DNA of 64,000 bases, from assembly GCF_040717455.1 (NCBI RefSeq), contig NZ_JBFEFH010000013.1, positions 113,512 to 177,511 on the forward strand, read 5' to 3'. This stretch comes from Tautonia sp040717455. Its GTDB lineage: Bacteria > Planctomycetota > Planctomycetia > Isosphaerales > Isosphaeraceae. Below, one piece after another: positions 25,894 to 34,906 of this stretch. The translations under genes were made by a program, and so were the position numbers. The notes under the pieces are model-generated. The model was not told where the DNA came from. It searched no databases and was given only the letters and a program-made list of their open reading frames with translations. The stretch's first letter is position 1. Each line of letters starts with the position of its first letter.

Positions 25894-26466
25894 ATGCCTG
25901 GCAGAAGCTCGGGGCCTCGGCGCCGGCGGATCAACCATCCGGGAGATGCGCACGGGCTGACCTTCTCGTGTTTCCGACGGCTCCCGCTGCTGTCGAAAGA
26001 CCGGACGAGGGGCTGGCTGATCGAGTCGATCGAGGTGGCGAGGCAAGCCCTCCGGTTCGACGTGTGGGCCTACGTGATTATGCCCGAGCATGTCCATTTG
26101 ATCGTCCGTCCGAATGAACCGGAGTACGAGGTTTCCCGGATGCTCTGGCAGATCAAGAGGCCGGTGGCCCGGAAGGCGATCGCTTTTCTCGGGGCGAATG
26201 CCCCGGAATGGCTGGAGCGGCTGGCGAGACGCCGCCCGGACGGGTCGAGAACATTCCACTTCTGGCAGGCAGGGGGAGGGTACGACAGGAACATCATCGA
26301 GCCGACAACGCTACAGCACATGATCGACTATGTGCATCTGAATCCCGTTCGGCGCGGGCTGGTTGATCGGCCGGAACGCTGGGAGTGGTCGAGCGCCGGG
26401 TGGTATGCCGGGGTCCGGCCGGTGCGGCTGGAGATGGACCGAACACTGCCTCGGGTTTACGAGTGA
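25894..26466 (+). CDS. REP-associated tyrosine transposase (RAYT, IS200-like Y1 family)
   Basis: The protein is 190 residues from the ATG at 25894, preceded by GAGAGGGG; an in-frame TTG at 25876 is an alternative. It has the Y1 transposase HUH motif as His66-Val-His68 in MPEHVHLIV, and the RAYT signature DYVHLNPVRRGL with the probable nucleophile Tyr146. The end WEWSSAGWYAG is also typical. RAYTs are single-copy domesticated relatives of IS200 transposases that are thought to mobilise REP/REPIN elements through single-stranded DNA. Both flanks carry REP-like palindromes in mirror orientation. The frame is intact, so the gene is probably functional. Confidence 0.93.
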   Translation: MPGRSSGPRRRRINHPGDAHGLTFSCFRRLPLLSKDRTRGWLIESIEVARQALRFDVWAYVIMPEHVHLIVRPNEPEYEVSRMLWQIKRPVARKAIAFLGANAPEWLERLARRRPDGSRTFHFWQAGGGYDRNIIEPTTLQHMIDYVHLNPVRRGLVDRPERWEWSSAGWYAGVRPVRLEMDRTLPRVYE

Positions 26467-26506
26467 TGCGAAAAGTGATGAGTGGGCGGATCGGCTTTGT
26501 CCCTCG

Positions 26507-26854
26507 AAACCGCTCGGGAAGACGCCGGGCCTGAGGATCCCGGGGTCCGCTGGCGCGGAACCCGGGGCACCCTCGCTCCAACGATCATCCGCTTTTCCGA
26601 TCAACATGAAAAGCGTCGGCCGATCCCGGGTGAGGCGCGTGGCCTGAGGATCCCGGGGTCCGCGGTGCGGAACCCGGGGCACCCCGCCGAAACCGCTCGG
26701 GGAGACGCCGGGCCTGAGGATCCCGGGGTCCGCGGCGCGGAACCCGGGGCACCCAGTTCTGGGAGATCAGGCATTCAGGCATGGGAGCGATCCCCGGGAG
26801 GGACGTCGGCCGGGCCTGAGGATCCCGGGGTCCGCGGCGCGGAACCCGGGGCAC
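26507..26854. repeat. Downstream REP array (four units) of the transposase locus
   Basis: Four copies of a roughly 40-bp unit starting CCTGAGGATCCCGGGGTCCG and ending CGGAACCCGGGGCAC are at 26530-26572, 26643-26684, 26713-26754 and 26815-26854. Units one and three share a further upstream segment (CGAAACCGCTCGGG...), making an almost identical direct repeat of about 66 bp. The segment 26573 to about 26618 is the inverted counterpart of about 25674-25720 upstream of the transposase. The array fills the gap between transposase and glycogen phosphorylase genes. Confidence 0.85.
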
Positions 26855-26900
26855 GCGGCGGGGCATCCAGGGACTTGCATCGACGATCCCACAGAGTCCC

Positions 26901-29045
26901 TCAGAAGCTCGGCATGGCGCAGGGCTGGCCGCCGCCGGCGGGGAGGTAGGCGTGCAGGGCGTAGTCCATGACCTGGCGGTCGGAGTTGAAGCGCCAGCCG
27001 AGGGTGCGGAGGTTGTCCTTGACGCGGGCGATCCAGCGGCGGGGGAGGCCGTCGGCGCCGCGGTCGTAGTAGAGGGGGATGACCTGGTGGGTGAGGGTGC
27101 TCATCAGGTCGAGGTAGTCGCGGTCGTCCTGGACCGAGGGGACGGCGTGGGTCCGGCCCGAGCCGATGGCGAAGCCGTTGCGGCCGTCGTACCCCTCGGC
27201 CCACCAGCCGTCGAGGATCGAGCAGTTCAGGCCGCCGTTCATGGCGACCTTCTGGCCGGACGTGCCGCTGGCCTCCTGGGGGCGCCTCGGGTTGTTCAGC
27301 CAGACGTCGACCCCCTGGACGAGGAACCGGGCGACGTTCATGTCGTAGTCCTCGATGAACGCGAGCCGGCCGCGGAACTGGGGGGAGTGGCTGATCTTGA
27401 CGATCTGCTGGATGAATTCCTTGCCGTAGCGGTCCTCGGGGTGGGCCTTGCCGGCGAAGATCAGTTGCACGGGGCGGTCCGAGGCGTTGACGATCTCGGC
27501 CAGGCGCTCGGCGTCCTTCATGACCAGGGTGGCCCGCTTGTAGGTGGCGAAGCGGCGGGCGAAGCCGATGGTCAGGGTGTCGAGGTCGAACATCCGGTGG
27601 TAGCGTTCCAGGTCGTCGCCGGCGGCCCCCCGGGCCTGGGCCTGGCGGGCGAGCCGCTGGCGGACGAATTCGAGCAGGCGGGCCTTGAGGACCTGGTGGG
27701 TCTCCCAGAACTCGCCGTCGTCGATCTCCGAGGCGGTGTCCCAGACCTCGGGGTAGCGCATCCGCGATTCCCAGTTGGCGCCGAGGTGCCGGTCGTAGAT
27801 GGCCTTCATCTGCGGGGCGAGCCAGCTCAGGGTGTGGACGCCGTTGGTGATGTGGCCGATCGGGACCTCTTCCTCGTTGCGGTTCGGGTAGAGCGGGTGC
27901 CACATCTGGCGCGAGACCTTGCCGTGCAGCGCGGACACGCCGTTGGCGTGCCGCGAGAGCTTCAGGGCGAGCACGGTCATGCAGAAGGGCTCGTTGTGGT
28001 CGCCCGGGTGGACGCGGCCGAGGCCGAGGAAGTCGTCGGGGGGCAGGTGGAGCTGCTCGCGGAGCGGGCCGAGGGCGTCCTCGACCAGGTCGGCGCCGAA
28101 GCGGTCGTGGCCGGCGGCGACGGGGGTGTGGGTGGTGAAGACGGTCATGCCGGCGACGTCTCGGACGGCCTCGCCGAAGGGGCGGCCCTCGGCCTCCATG
28201 ACGGTCCGGGTCAGCTCGAGGCCGGCGAAGGCGCTGTGCCCCTCGTTGAGGTGGATGACGGAGGGGTCGATGCCGGAGGCGAACAGGGCGCGGACGCCGC
28301 CGACGCCGAGCAGCAGCTCCTGGCGGATCCGGATCCGGGCGTCGCCGCCGTAGAGCCGGCCGGTGAGCGAGCGGTCTTCCTCGTCGTTCTCGGGCACGTT
28401 GCTGTCGAGCAGGAGCAGGGTCGTGCGGCCGACCTCGACGCGCCAGACCTTGGCGTGCAGGGTGCCGGACCGGCTCTCGACGGCCACGCGGACGGGGTCG
28501 CCGCCGGGGGTGAGGGCCTCCTCGATCGGCAGGCGGGCGGGGTCGTTGTAGGGGTAGCTCTCGTGCTGCCAGCCTTCGCCGTCGAGCGACTGGCGGAAGT
28601 AGCCCTCGGCGTAGAGGATGCCGACGGCGACGAGCGGGATGCCCAGGTCGCTGGCGCTCTTGAGGTGGTCGCCGGCCAGGACGCCGAGGCCGCCGGAGTA
28701 GATCGGCAGGCTCTCGTGCAGGCCGAATTCCATCGAGAAGTAGGCGACCGGCCGGGCGCGGAGGGTCGAGGCGTGGATCGCCCCCCAGCTGTCGCGATTT
28801 TCGAGGTACTCGTTGAGGCGGCGGAAGGCGTAGTCGATCCGGGAGATCAGGGCCATCTCCGAGGCGCGCTGGACGAGCTGCTCGGGGGGGATCCGGTCGA
28901 GGAAGACGACGGGGTTGTGGTCGGTCTCCCTCCAGAGCACCGGGTCGAGTTCCCGGAACAGCTCGACGACGTGCGGCTGCCACGTCCACCAGAGGTTGCG
29001 GGCCAGTTCTCGCAGCTTGTTGATAATGGTGTCCTGGCTGACCAT
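26901..29045 (-). CDS. glgP: Alpha-glucan (glycogen/starch/maltodextrin) phosphorylase
   Basis: The 714-residue protein belongs to the shorter GT35 branch with an N-terminal DUF3417 segment (INKLRELARNLWWTWQPHVV). The enzyme releases glucose-1-phosphate from alpha-1,4-glucans with pyridoxal phosphate in the cytoplasm. Motifs seen: YFSMEFGLHESLPIYSGGLG near residue 100, FTTHTPVAAGHD, ITNGVH, FARRFATYKRA, and the PLP site EASGTSGQKVAMNGG with Lys599. I chose the ATG at 29045 (MVSQDTIINKL), which matches the family start; the upstream 40 codons are not conserved-looking. It is monocistronic, followed by a REP array and preceded by a plausible promoter. Confidence 0.95.
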   Translation of the reverse strand: MVSQDTIINKLRELARNLWWTWQPHVVELFRELDPVLWRETDHNPVVFLDRIPPEQLVQRASEMALISRIDYAFRRLNEYLENRDSWGAIHASTLRARPVAYFSMEFGLHESLPIYSGGLGVLAGDHLKSASDLGIPLVAVGILYAEGYFRQSLDGEGWQHESYPYNDPARLPIEEALTPGGDPVRVAVESRSGTLHAKVWRVEVGRTTLLLLDSNVPENDEEDRSLTGRLYGGDARIRIRQELLLGVGGVRALFASGIDPSVIHLNEGHSAFAGLELTRTVMEAEGRPFGEAVRDVAGMTVFTTHTPVAAGHDRFGADLVEDALGPLREQLHLPPDDFLGLGRVHPGDHNEPFCMTVLALKLSRHANGVSALHGKVSRQMWHPLYPNRNEEEVPIGHITNGVHTLSWLAPQMKAIYDRHLGANWESRMRYPEVWDTASEIDDGEFWETHQVLKARLLEFVRQRLARQAQARGAAGDDLERYHRMFDLDTLTIGFARRFATYKRATLVMKDAERLAEIVNASDRPVQLIFAGKAHPEDRYGKEFIQQIVKISHSPQFRGRLAFIEDYDMNVARFLVQGVDVWLNNPRRPQEASGTSGQKVAMNGGLNCSILDGWWAEGYDGRNGFAIGSGRTHAVPSVQDDRDYLDLMSTLTHQVIPLYYDRGADGLPRRWIARVKDNLRTLGWRFNSDRQVMDYALHAYLPAGGGQPCAMPSF

Positions 29046-29136
29046 CTCCGCTCCTCGGGTCGCAGGGAGTCCAATCAAGGCCCCGGTCGATCCGGACGGG
29101 GGCGTGTGCCCAGTCATCGGGCCAGTTCGGGCCGTC

Positions 29137-29165
29137 AGTATCCTCAATACGCGACGAATCGCCAA
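29137..29165 (-). promoter_or_regulatory. Candidate promoter of glgP
   Basis: On the minus strand TTGGCG (29160-29165) and GATACT (29137-29142) are 17 bp apart, each matching four of six consensus bases. The leader to the ATG at 29045 would be about 85 nt. Confidence 0.4.
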
Positions 29166-29253
29166 CCCCGTACAACGGGACGGCCAAATTTCGCGATTTT
29201 TCTCGGATGGCCCCCGAAGGCGTCGAGACGTAACCCAAGGTGAGACAGGCGGT

Positions 29254-30429
29254 TCAAGGGGAAACGGCGGCTCCGGATTCTGGTTCCGAGGCGGGAGCCG
29301 ATGCCGCTCCGGGGCCCGGCTCGGCGACGGCCGGGGGGTCGAGCGTCGATCGGGCGAGCAGGTGGGGGATGCGGGCCGGGTCGGCCGACTCGACGACCCA
29401 CTGGAGCAAGGGGCGGGCCTCGTCGGCCTGGCCGTCGATCAGGAGGGTGACGCCGGCGTAGGCCCGGGCCTCGGCCTGCTGGTCGGGGGTCCTGGCCAGG
29501 GCGAGCAGCTCGTCGAGCGGCAGGTTGCCGAGCAGGTGGTCGAGGATCGGGCCGGGCCAGGCGGAGAGGTCGCGGTCCTCGGCCGCGGCGGCGAGCAGGC
29601 CGTCGGCCTGGGCCGATCGCCCCTCGCGGCGGTGCTCGAGGCTCGCGAGCAGGGCGGCGTAGGGGGAGAGGGCCTCGTACCAGCCGACGAGCACGAGATA
29701 GGCCTCGGCGTCGGCCGCCCCCCCTTCGAGCCCGAGGGCGACGCCCAACGCGGCGCGATTGAACCGGGCGGCGGCGTGGTTCGGGTCGACCCGGAGGGCG
29801 AGGCCGAACTGGTCGTAGGCCCGCCTCGGGTCCTGCAGGTCGAGCCAGGTGAGCCCTCGGTTGTAATAGGGCAAGGGGTCGAGCGGGGCGAGCTGCGCGG
29901 CCCGGTCCAGGTCGTCGAGGGCCTCGTCCGGCCGTCCTGCGGCCCGGCGGAGGTTGCCCCGATTGAGCCAGGGGGTCCGCCATTCGGGCTCGAGCCGGAT
30001 GGCCTCGTCGAAGTCGGCCTCGGCCAGGTCGGGCCGGCCGCGATCGGCCCAGAGGAGGCCCCGGGTGAGGTAATCGTTGGCCGACACATCGCCGGAGGCG
30101 ATCCGCTCAGAGGCGCGTTCCAGCGCCTGGTCGAAGGGCAGGACGCGGTCCCCCTTGATCCAGCCGGCGAGGTCCTCGGCCTCGAGCCAGAGCCACGGGC
30201 CGTTGACCTTGCCCACGGTGTAGACGCGATGGACCGCCCCCGACGCGACGATCCGGGACACGATCTTCAGGACGTCGTCGACCGAGGCCAGCACGACGCG
30301 ATCGCCCGGCTCGAACCCCTGCGCCATGGCCCGACCGGGGGCCAGGAGGCCGAGCAGGGCCGCCAGGGCAACGGCACGTCCGGGGCGGCGAGGAAACCAT
30401 CGGCGGAGGGGGAGGTTCCGGAGGTTCAT
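29254..30429 (-). CDS. Exported TPR protein with N-terminal SH3-like segment
   Basis: The 391-residue protein has a signal peptide (RAVALAALLGLLAPGRAMAQ, ending near residue 36). A small beta domain follows (GDRVVLASVDDVLKIV to VNGPWLWLEAEDLAGWI) that resembles an SH3-like fold. Tetratricopeptide repeats run from about 110 to 240, with the diagnostic spacing seen in YLTRGLLWADRGRPDLAEAD, WLNRGNLRRAAGRPDEALDD and YYNRGLTWLDLQDPRRAYDQ. The C-terminus is Ala/Pro-rich. TPRs mediate protein-protein contacts, so a scaffold role in the periplasm is likely, with partner unknown. The next gene upstream on this strand, also secreted, ends 123 bp away. Confidence 0.82.
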   Translation of the reverse strand: MNLRNLPLRRWFPRRPGRAVALAALLGLLAPGRAMAQGFEPGDRVVLASVDDVLKIVSRIVASGAVHRVYTVGKVNGPWLWLEAEDLAGWIKGDRVLPFDQALERASERIASGDVSANDYLTRGLLWADRGRPDLAEADFDEAIRLEPEWRTPWLNRGNLRRAAGRPDEALDDLDRAAQLAPLDPLPYYNRGLTWLDLQDPRRAYDQFGLALRVDPNHAAARFNRAALGVALGLEGGAADAEAYLVLVGWYEALSPYAALLASLEHRREGRSAQADGLLAAAAEDRDLSAWPGPILDHLLGNLPLDELLALARTPDQQAEARAYAGVTLLIDGQADEARPLLQWVVESADPARIPHLLARSTLDPPAVAEPGPGAASAPASEPESGAAVSP

Positions 30430-30552
30430 GGCATGCCTCGGCTCAAGCAAGGTGCGAATCGGCGGGGCGGGAGTCAGCAATCCGGAAGGTTTCCGGAGTG
30501 GTTCGACGCAGTCCATCGTATCGCCGAAAACGGCGAGGCCCCAGGGGGTTGC

Positions 30553-32169
30553 TCAGCGGAGGGGGGAGGACCGGACCCGGGCGCTGGGGTCGAGGCCGAG
30601 GATGCGCCCTCGGGGTCGGGGGATGTCGAGGACGATCGGGTCGGTCGTCTCGACGGCGTTCTGGTTGCCGACGGCGTCGAAGACGTCGAGCCGGACGTGG
30701 AAGCGGGCGGGGACGTTCGGGGGCAAGGGCCAGGCGAACCGGCCGGAGTCGGGCAGGGCGGGGGTGATCTGCTGCCAGATGGCGTCGGGGGCGTCGGGGC
30801 GGATCGAGATGACGACCGGGGTCTCGGCCGGGTGCGGCTCCTCGGTCCGCCACTCGACGACGAGCGACCCGGCCTCGTCCCCGCTGCCGATGCCGGCGGA
30901 GTCGAGCGAGACGCGGGGCGGGGTGGTATCGACGATCACTTCGAACTCCGGGGGGGTCCCCGCGGTGGGCCTCGGGTCTCCCAGGCCGTTCTGCGACTGG
31001 ACGACGATCCGGAGCCCGTGGCGGCCGTCGCCGCCGAGGTCGACGTGGAAGGGGGAGCGGCGGTCGGGGTCGGTGCCGAGCGACTCCCAGGTCTGGCCGC
31101 CGTCCCGAGTGACCCACATCTCGACCACTTCCAGCGACTCGACCGAGGCGTCTTCCACGCCGTAACTGAGCGGGAAGCGGGGGCTCGCGATGATCCGCGT
31201 CCCGCCCGGATCGGCCGGGGGCTGGGACGGGGCGGCGGGGGCAGGACCCGGCCCCGGGGACGGTCGCGCCGGCGGGGATGCCGCCTGCGGCCGGGCCGGG
31301 GCCGAGGTGACGGTCCGGGGGGCGGCGGAGGGCGGGGGCCGGTCGTCGATCCCGGCGAACGGGTCGTCGGAGACCCCCGAGCGGCCGGGCGAGGGGTCCG
31401 AGGCGCGCCGGGCCAGGATCGGCGGCGGGGCGGCCCCGGCCGAGGGGGCGGAGCCCGCGCCGGGGGCCTCGGCCAGGCCGTCGGGCAGGAGCTGCTCGGC
31501 CGACCCCCGGTTGCCGGAGTGGTCGGCCACGGTCACGCGGACGGTGACGGGCAGGCCCGTGCCGACCTCCCAGCGGGCCTCGCCGACGATCCTCGGCGAG
31601 GTCCTCACCTGCCGCCAGGCGTTCGCCGGGGCCCCCTGGACCTGGTATTCGAGCATGAACGTCGAGAGGTCGAGGTGCTCGTCCTGCACCTCCCAGACGA
31701 TCCCGACCACCCCCGCCCGGCGCGGCAGGGACCGCACGACGACCGAGGGGGCCGTCGTGTCGACGACCACCCGGAGCTTCGGCCGGACCTGCTCCATGTC
31801 GGGCGGGTAGAGCCGGTTCTGGCGGTCCCTCGTCCGGACGGCGAACCAGTACTCGCCGTCCCGCGACGCCCGGTAGGGGAAGGCGAGCTGGTCGGGGGCG
31901 GTGTTGCCGGCGTATTCCCACGACAGGCCGCGATCGGACGAGACGTACAGGTGGACCTCCGCGATCTGCTCCAGCATCGCGGGGTCCTGGATGTTGAACG
32001 GGATGCGGAACGACGGATTGTCGGAGTAGGTGATCCGCGGCTCGGCGTTCTGGGCCATCGGCGCGGCCCTGGCGAACGGCGCAGCATCGGGCGCGAGCAA
32101 GATCGCGGCAAGGGCGATCCCCAGCCTCACGACCCTCCGGCACGCTCGATTCGCGGCCGATGCTGCCAC
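30553..32169 (-). CDS. Large secreted beta-rich protein of unknown function
   Basis: The 538-residue protein begins at GTG 32169; the GGGAGGG ribosome site 8 nt upstream supports it, and a signal peptide ends near residue 36. It contains two copies of a similar module: a beta domain including VHLYVSSDRGLSWEYAGNT (residues 70-90) or VEMWVTRDGGQTWESLGTD (about 350-370), followed by an Ig-like strand set starting VVVDTTAPSV or VIVDTTPPRV. A Pro/Ala-rich linker (about 245-325) separates them. The SDRGLSW and RDGGQTW words resemble Asp-box turns of BNR/sialidase-like folds, but no enzyme motif is visible. It is probably a surface or periplasmic structural protein. Confidence 0.75.
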   Translation of the reverse strand: MAASAANRACRRVVRLGIALAAILLAPDAAPFARAAPMAQNAEPRITYSDNPSFRIPFNIQDPAMLEQIAEVHLYVSSDRGLSWEYAGNTAPDQLAFPYRASRDGEYWFAVRTRDRQNRLYPPDMEQVRPKLRVVVDTTAPSVVVRSLPRRAGVVGIVWEVQDEHLDLSTFMLEYQVQGAPANAWRQVRTSPRIVGEARWEVGTGLPVTVRVTVADHSGNRGSAEQLLPDGLAEAPGAGSAPSAGAAPPPILARRASDPSPGRSGVSDDPFAGIDDRPPPSAAPRTVTSAPARPQAASPPARPSPGPGPAPAAPSQPPADPGGTRIIASPRFPLSYGVEDASVESLEVVEMWVTRDGGQTWESLGTDPDRRSPFHVDLGGDGRHGLRIVVQSQNGLGDPRPTAGTPPEFEVIVDTTPPRVSLDSAGIGSGDEAGSLVVEWRTEEPHPAETPVVISIRPDAPDAIWQQITPALPDSGRFAWPLPPNVPARFHVRLDVFDAVGNQNAVETTDPIVLDIPRPRGRILGLDPSARVRSSPLR

Positions 32170-32541
32170 CTTTCGCCCTCCCTGGCCGAGCCGAGCCGCG
32201 GAGCCCGGCCTTCCCTGGCCGGCTCTTGTGTTGCGGTGTCTGCTTCGGATCGCTCTTGATTCGGTCCCCTCGGGGGCTCCCCGGGGCGCACGAGTTCGCC
32301 GCGCAGGGAAGCCGGTCGGTCGTCCCGAGGTCCGGTTTCAACGGGTTTATCGTCGCGGCCGGTTAGACGGCTTGAGATGATCTCGGGCCGCTCGGCGGAA
32401 GCCGGGCCCATCCGCCGGCTTTCGGTCGCGGCCCGAGGCCGGCGGGCGGGTCGTCGTGATCCGTCGCGAGGGTTCCCGATCGGGGCGGCCCGCGATCGGC
32501 CCGACCGGTCCCTTCGCCCGTCCGCGACGCGCCCGGGCCGA
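32170..32541. other. Gene-free 372-bp stretch
   Basis: Between two leftward genes; no coding frame, repeat or convincing promoter was recognised apart from the ribosome site next to 32169. Confidence 0.5.
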
Positions 32542-34497
32542 TCAATCGGGGGTGGTCGGCCTCGGGCCTTCTTCCTCCGAATCGAGGAAGGCCTCGGCCA
32601 GCCGATCGCCGCCGCCGACCACCGGCAGTTCCAGCGAGGTCGCGTCGAGGTCGACCGTCAGCTCCGTCCCCGGCTCGGGCCAGAGCGTGAAGTCGCGGTC
32701 GCTGGAGAAGATCATCAGGGCGATTCGCTGCCCGGCGGGGATGACCTGGTCGTCGGGCTGGAGGTCGAAGCTCAGCTCGACGAACTCGCCCGGCGTCAAG
32801 GGCCGGCTCTCGGTCAAGGATCGGGAGTTCTGCGGGTCGGCCCAGCCCCGGGTGATGATGTTGTCGGTGATCGACGAGCGGGGGCCGGACTCCCAGGGCA
32901 GGGAGACGAGCCAGACGGAGAGGTTCGCCGCCGGCTTGCTCGCGGCCAATCGGATCGTCAGCCGAGGGGTGCCCGAGAGGTGGACCTCCCTGCTCAGCGT
33001 CGGCGAGGCGTAGAGCAGCCGGTGGTCGGTCCATTCGGCCTTCGCGAGCGTGGCGCCGTCGAACGAGACGTTGTCGACGAGGGTCTCCGTCCCCCGGGCG
33101 GCCTCGGGGGCGTCGAGCGCGAGCCCCCCGGCCTTCGGCGCGCCGGGGGTCGGGTGCAAGGCGACCGGCTCGGCGTCCGGGTGGGGATAGTCGGGATAGG
33201 CGGTCGGCGTCGAGCGGTCGTCCTGCTCGCGGACGATCCAGGCCCGGGGCTCTCCCTCCACGCCGTTCTCGACGTCGAGCAGGTACCGGGTGAACCAGCG
33301 GTTGACCTGCTCCGGCGGAGGGCCGCCGCCGTGCCCCCCTTGATGGACGAAGAGCTGCGCCGGGATCCCTTTGGCCTTGATCGCCTGGTAGATCCGGATG
33401 CTGTGCTCGGGCATCACGTTCCAGTCGTTGAAGCCGTGCGACATCAGGGTCGCGGCCTTCAGCGGGCCGAGGTCGTGGAGGTAGTCGCGGCCGGCCCAGA
33501 AGTCGTTGAAGTCGCCGGTCAGGCGGTCCATCTGCCCGGCCATCTCGGTGTCTCGGACGGCGCAGTCGCAGTGGGGGCGGCGCTCGGGGTTGCCGCTGCG
33601 GACGAAGTCGTAGAGGACGTCGATGTCCTCGCCGAGGTATCCGCCCGGCGATCGGACCAGGCCGTGGGACCGGTAGTAGTGGTAGTACGACGTGTTCGGC
33701 GCGATCGGGACAATCGCCTCCAGGCCGTCGACGCCGGTCGTCGCCGCGGCCAGGGCGAGCGTGCCGTTGTAGGACGTGCCGGTCATGCCGACCTTCCCCG
33801 TGCACCAATCGGCCACGACTTCCTCGTCGCCGTCGGGCGAGGTGAACCCCCTGGCCCGGCCGTTGAGCCAGTCGATGACCGCCTTGGGCGCGAGCGACTC
33901 GTTGTCGCCGCCGATCGTCACGCACCCCTGCGAGAGCCCCGTCCCCGGCGACGACGAGTGCACGACCGCGAACCCGCGCGGGAGCCACGTCCGGACCTCG
34001 TCGTTGGAGATGATCGGCCGGTTCTCGCGCCGGCGGATCTCGGGCGGCTCCGGACGCGCCGGGGGCTCGGCCCCCAGCTCGTGCCGGACGTCCCACATGA
34101 GCGACTGGGCCGAGCCCGCCGTGCCGGCGAAGTAGGGGCTGGAGACGTAGATGGCCGGCACCTTCAGGCCCTCTGTCTCGGTCTGCTTCGGCCGGGTGAC
34201 GCCGACGTGCATCCGGTCCGGCTTCCCGTCGTCGTCGGAGTCGAACTCCGTCTCGACCCACAGGTCGTGCCGGACCCAGAGGTCCGGGTCGCTGAAGGCC
34301 GGCACGTCTTTCGCCATCCCGTCCTCGATCCGATGCGTCGCCTCGGGGGCCTCCTGGGCCGTTGCGTTGCCGACGAAACCGACCAGCGCCACCAGCAGCG
34401 CCAGCCCGAACGCCCGACGCCCGGCGCGTCGCCGTTGACTCGACAAATGCCGCGTGGTGGTCGGCTTGCGACCTGATCCGGCCTGAATCGCGAACAT
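32542..34497 (-). CDS. Exported CocE/NonD-type hydrolase (Xaa-Pro dipeptidyl-peptidase S15 family)
   Basis: The 651-residue protein starts at the ATG at 34497, backed by GGAGG 6 nt upstream, and has a twin-Arg-containing hydrophobic leader (RRAFGLALLVALVGFVGNATAQ). Residues about 75-400 form an alpha/beta-hydrolase with the nucleophile elbow GMTGTSYNG (Ser242), Asp358 in GFNDWN and His389 in HQGGHGG. The C-terminal 200 residues form the jelly-roll of S15 enzymes (LSGTPRLTIRLAASKPAANL; GQRIALMIFSSDRDFTL). Family members are Xaa-Pro dipeptidases, cocaine esterase or glutaryl-acylases, so the substrate is open. The fragment upstream of its start is a KDPG aldolase relic, not part of this protein. 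Confidence 0.9.
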   Translation of the reverse strand: MFAIQAGSGRKPTTTRHLSSQRRRAGRRAFGLALLVALVGFVGNATAQEAPEATHRIEDGMAKDVPAFSDPDLWVRHDLWVETEFDSDDDGKPDRMHVGVTRPKQTETEGLKVPAIYVSSPYFAGTAGSAQSLMWDVRHELGAEPPARPEPPEIRRRENRPIISNDEVRTWLPRGFAVVHSSSPGTGLSQGCVTIGGDNESLAPKAVIDWLNGRARGFTSPDGDEEVVADWCTGKVGMTGTSYNGTLALAAATTGVDGLEAIVPIAPNTSYYHYYRSHGLVRSPGGYLGEDIDVLYDFVRSGNPERRPHCDCAVRDTEMAGQMDRLTGDFNDFWAGRDYLHDLGPLKAATLMSHGFNDWNVMPEHSIRIYQAIKAKGIPAQLFVHQGGHGGGPPPEQVNRWFTRYLLDVENGVEGEPRAWIVREQDDRSTPTAYPDYPHPDAEPVALHPTPGAPKAGGLALDAPEAARGTETLVDNVSFDGATLAKAEWTDHRLLYASPTLSREVHLSGTPRLTIRLAASKPAANLSVWLVSLPWESGPRSSITDNIITRGWADPQNSRSLTESRPLTPGEFVELSFDLQPDDQVIPAGQRIALMIFSSDRDFTLWPEPGTELTVDLDATSLELPVVGGGDRLAEAFLDSEEEGPRPTTPD

Positions 34498-34895
34498 GAA
34501 TCCTCCGGGTGTACTCGTCGGGGGCGGGGAACCGTCTGGCGTGCCGAGGGCGTCGGCGGGCCGCCTTGCTGCCTGACCTCGGGATCGAGACGGATCGTAG
34601 CCCCGGCCCTCGGCGCTTGCAAGGAGCTTCGATCCCTCCGCCCGGCCGGGACCTTGTGGTTCTTGCCCACAGGACTTGCGGACGACGGCGAGGTCTTGCC
34701 TGGCGAGGGAGCGGGGGCGGTCGAGGTTGCCGGCGCGGAGAGCCTCAGCGCGTTCGGCGATAGCCGGCCCCGCCCATCGCATGTCGGTCCCGGACCGCGA
34801 TCGCCGGTCGGCACGGCATCAGCCGTGACGAGGCTGTCCGATCGTGACGGTTCGGGCGGGATGGCGCAGCGTGGCGATGCCGAGGCCCGATCGGC
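34498..34895. other. 398-bp region holding the eda relic
   Basis: Apart from the relic at 34663-34758 and the hairpin straddling the end of the M56 gene, nothing was recognised. Confidence 0.5.
34663..34758 (-). pseudogene. Relic of the 3' end of a KDPG aldolase (eda) gene
   Basis: The conceptual translation ALRAGNLDRPRSLARQ followed by DLAVVRKSCGQ aligns without gaps with the last 30 residues of the intact aldolase at 42221-42868 (AIRTGNLDRLRSLAEQ, then YVAIVRKFRGQ), with 19 identities. The stop codon that ends the intact gene is lost here, and no aldolase sequence is recognisable further upstream, where the start, Lys and Glu of the active site should be. It is therefore a decayed duplicate or a fragment moved by recombination. 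It lies in the promoter-proximal region of the S15-family gene. Confidence 0.7.
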
Positions 34896-34906
34896 TCATC
34901 GGGCCT
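34883..34906 (-). terminator. Hairpin straddling the stop codon of the M56 gene
   Basis: AGGCCCGAT (34883-34891) and ATCGGGCCT (34898-34906) form a perfect 9-bp stem with a 6-nt loop. The stop codon of the leftward gene (34896-34898) lies at the loop edge. There is no T-tract. Confidence 0.5.

Noticed and set aside
25555..26854. CRISPR array
   Set aside because: Repeat units are palindromic, of unequal spacing, in both orientations around a transposase, and no cas gene is present; the REP/RAYT explanation fits better.
32542..34782. S15-family hydrolase starting upstream of 34497
   Set aside because: The extension includes the eda relic and has no signal peptide; the ATG at 34497 has GGAGG and a good leader.
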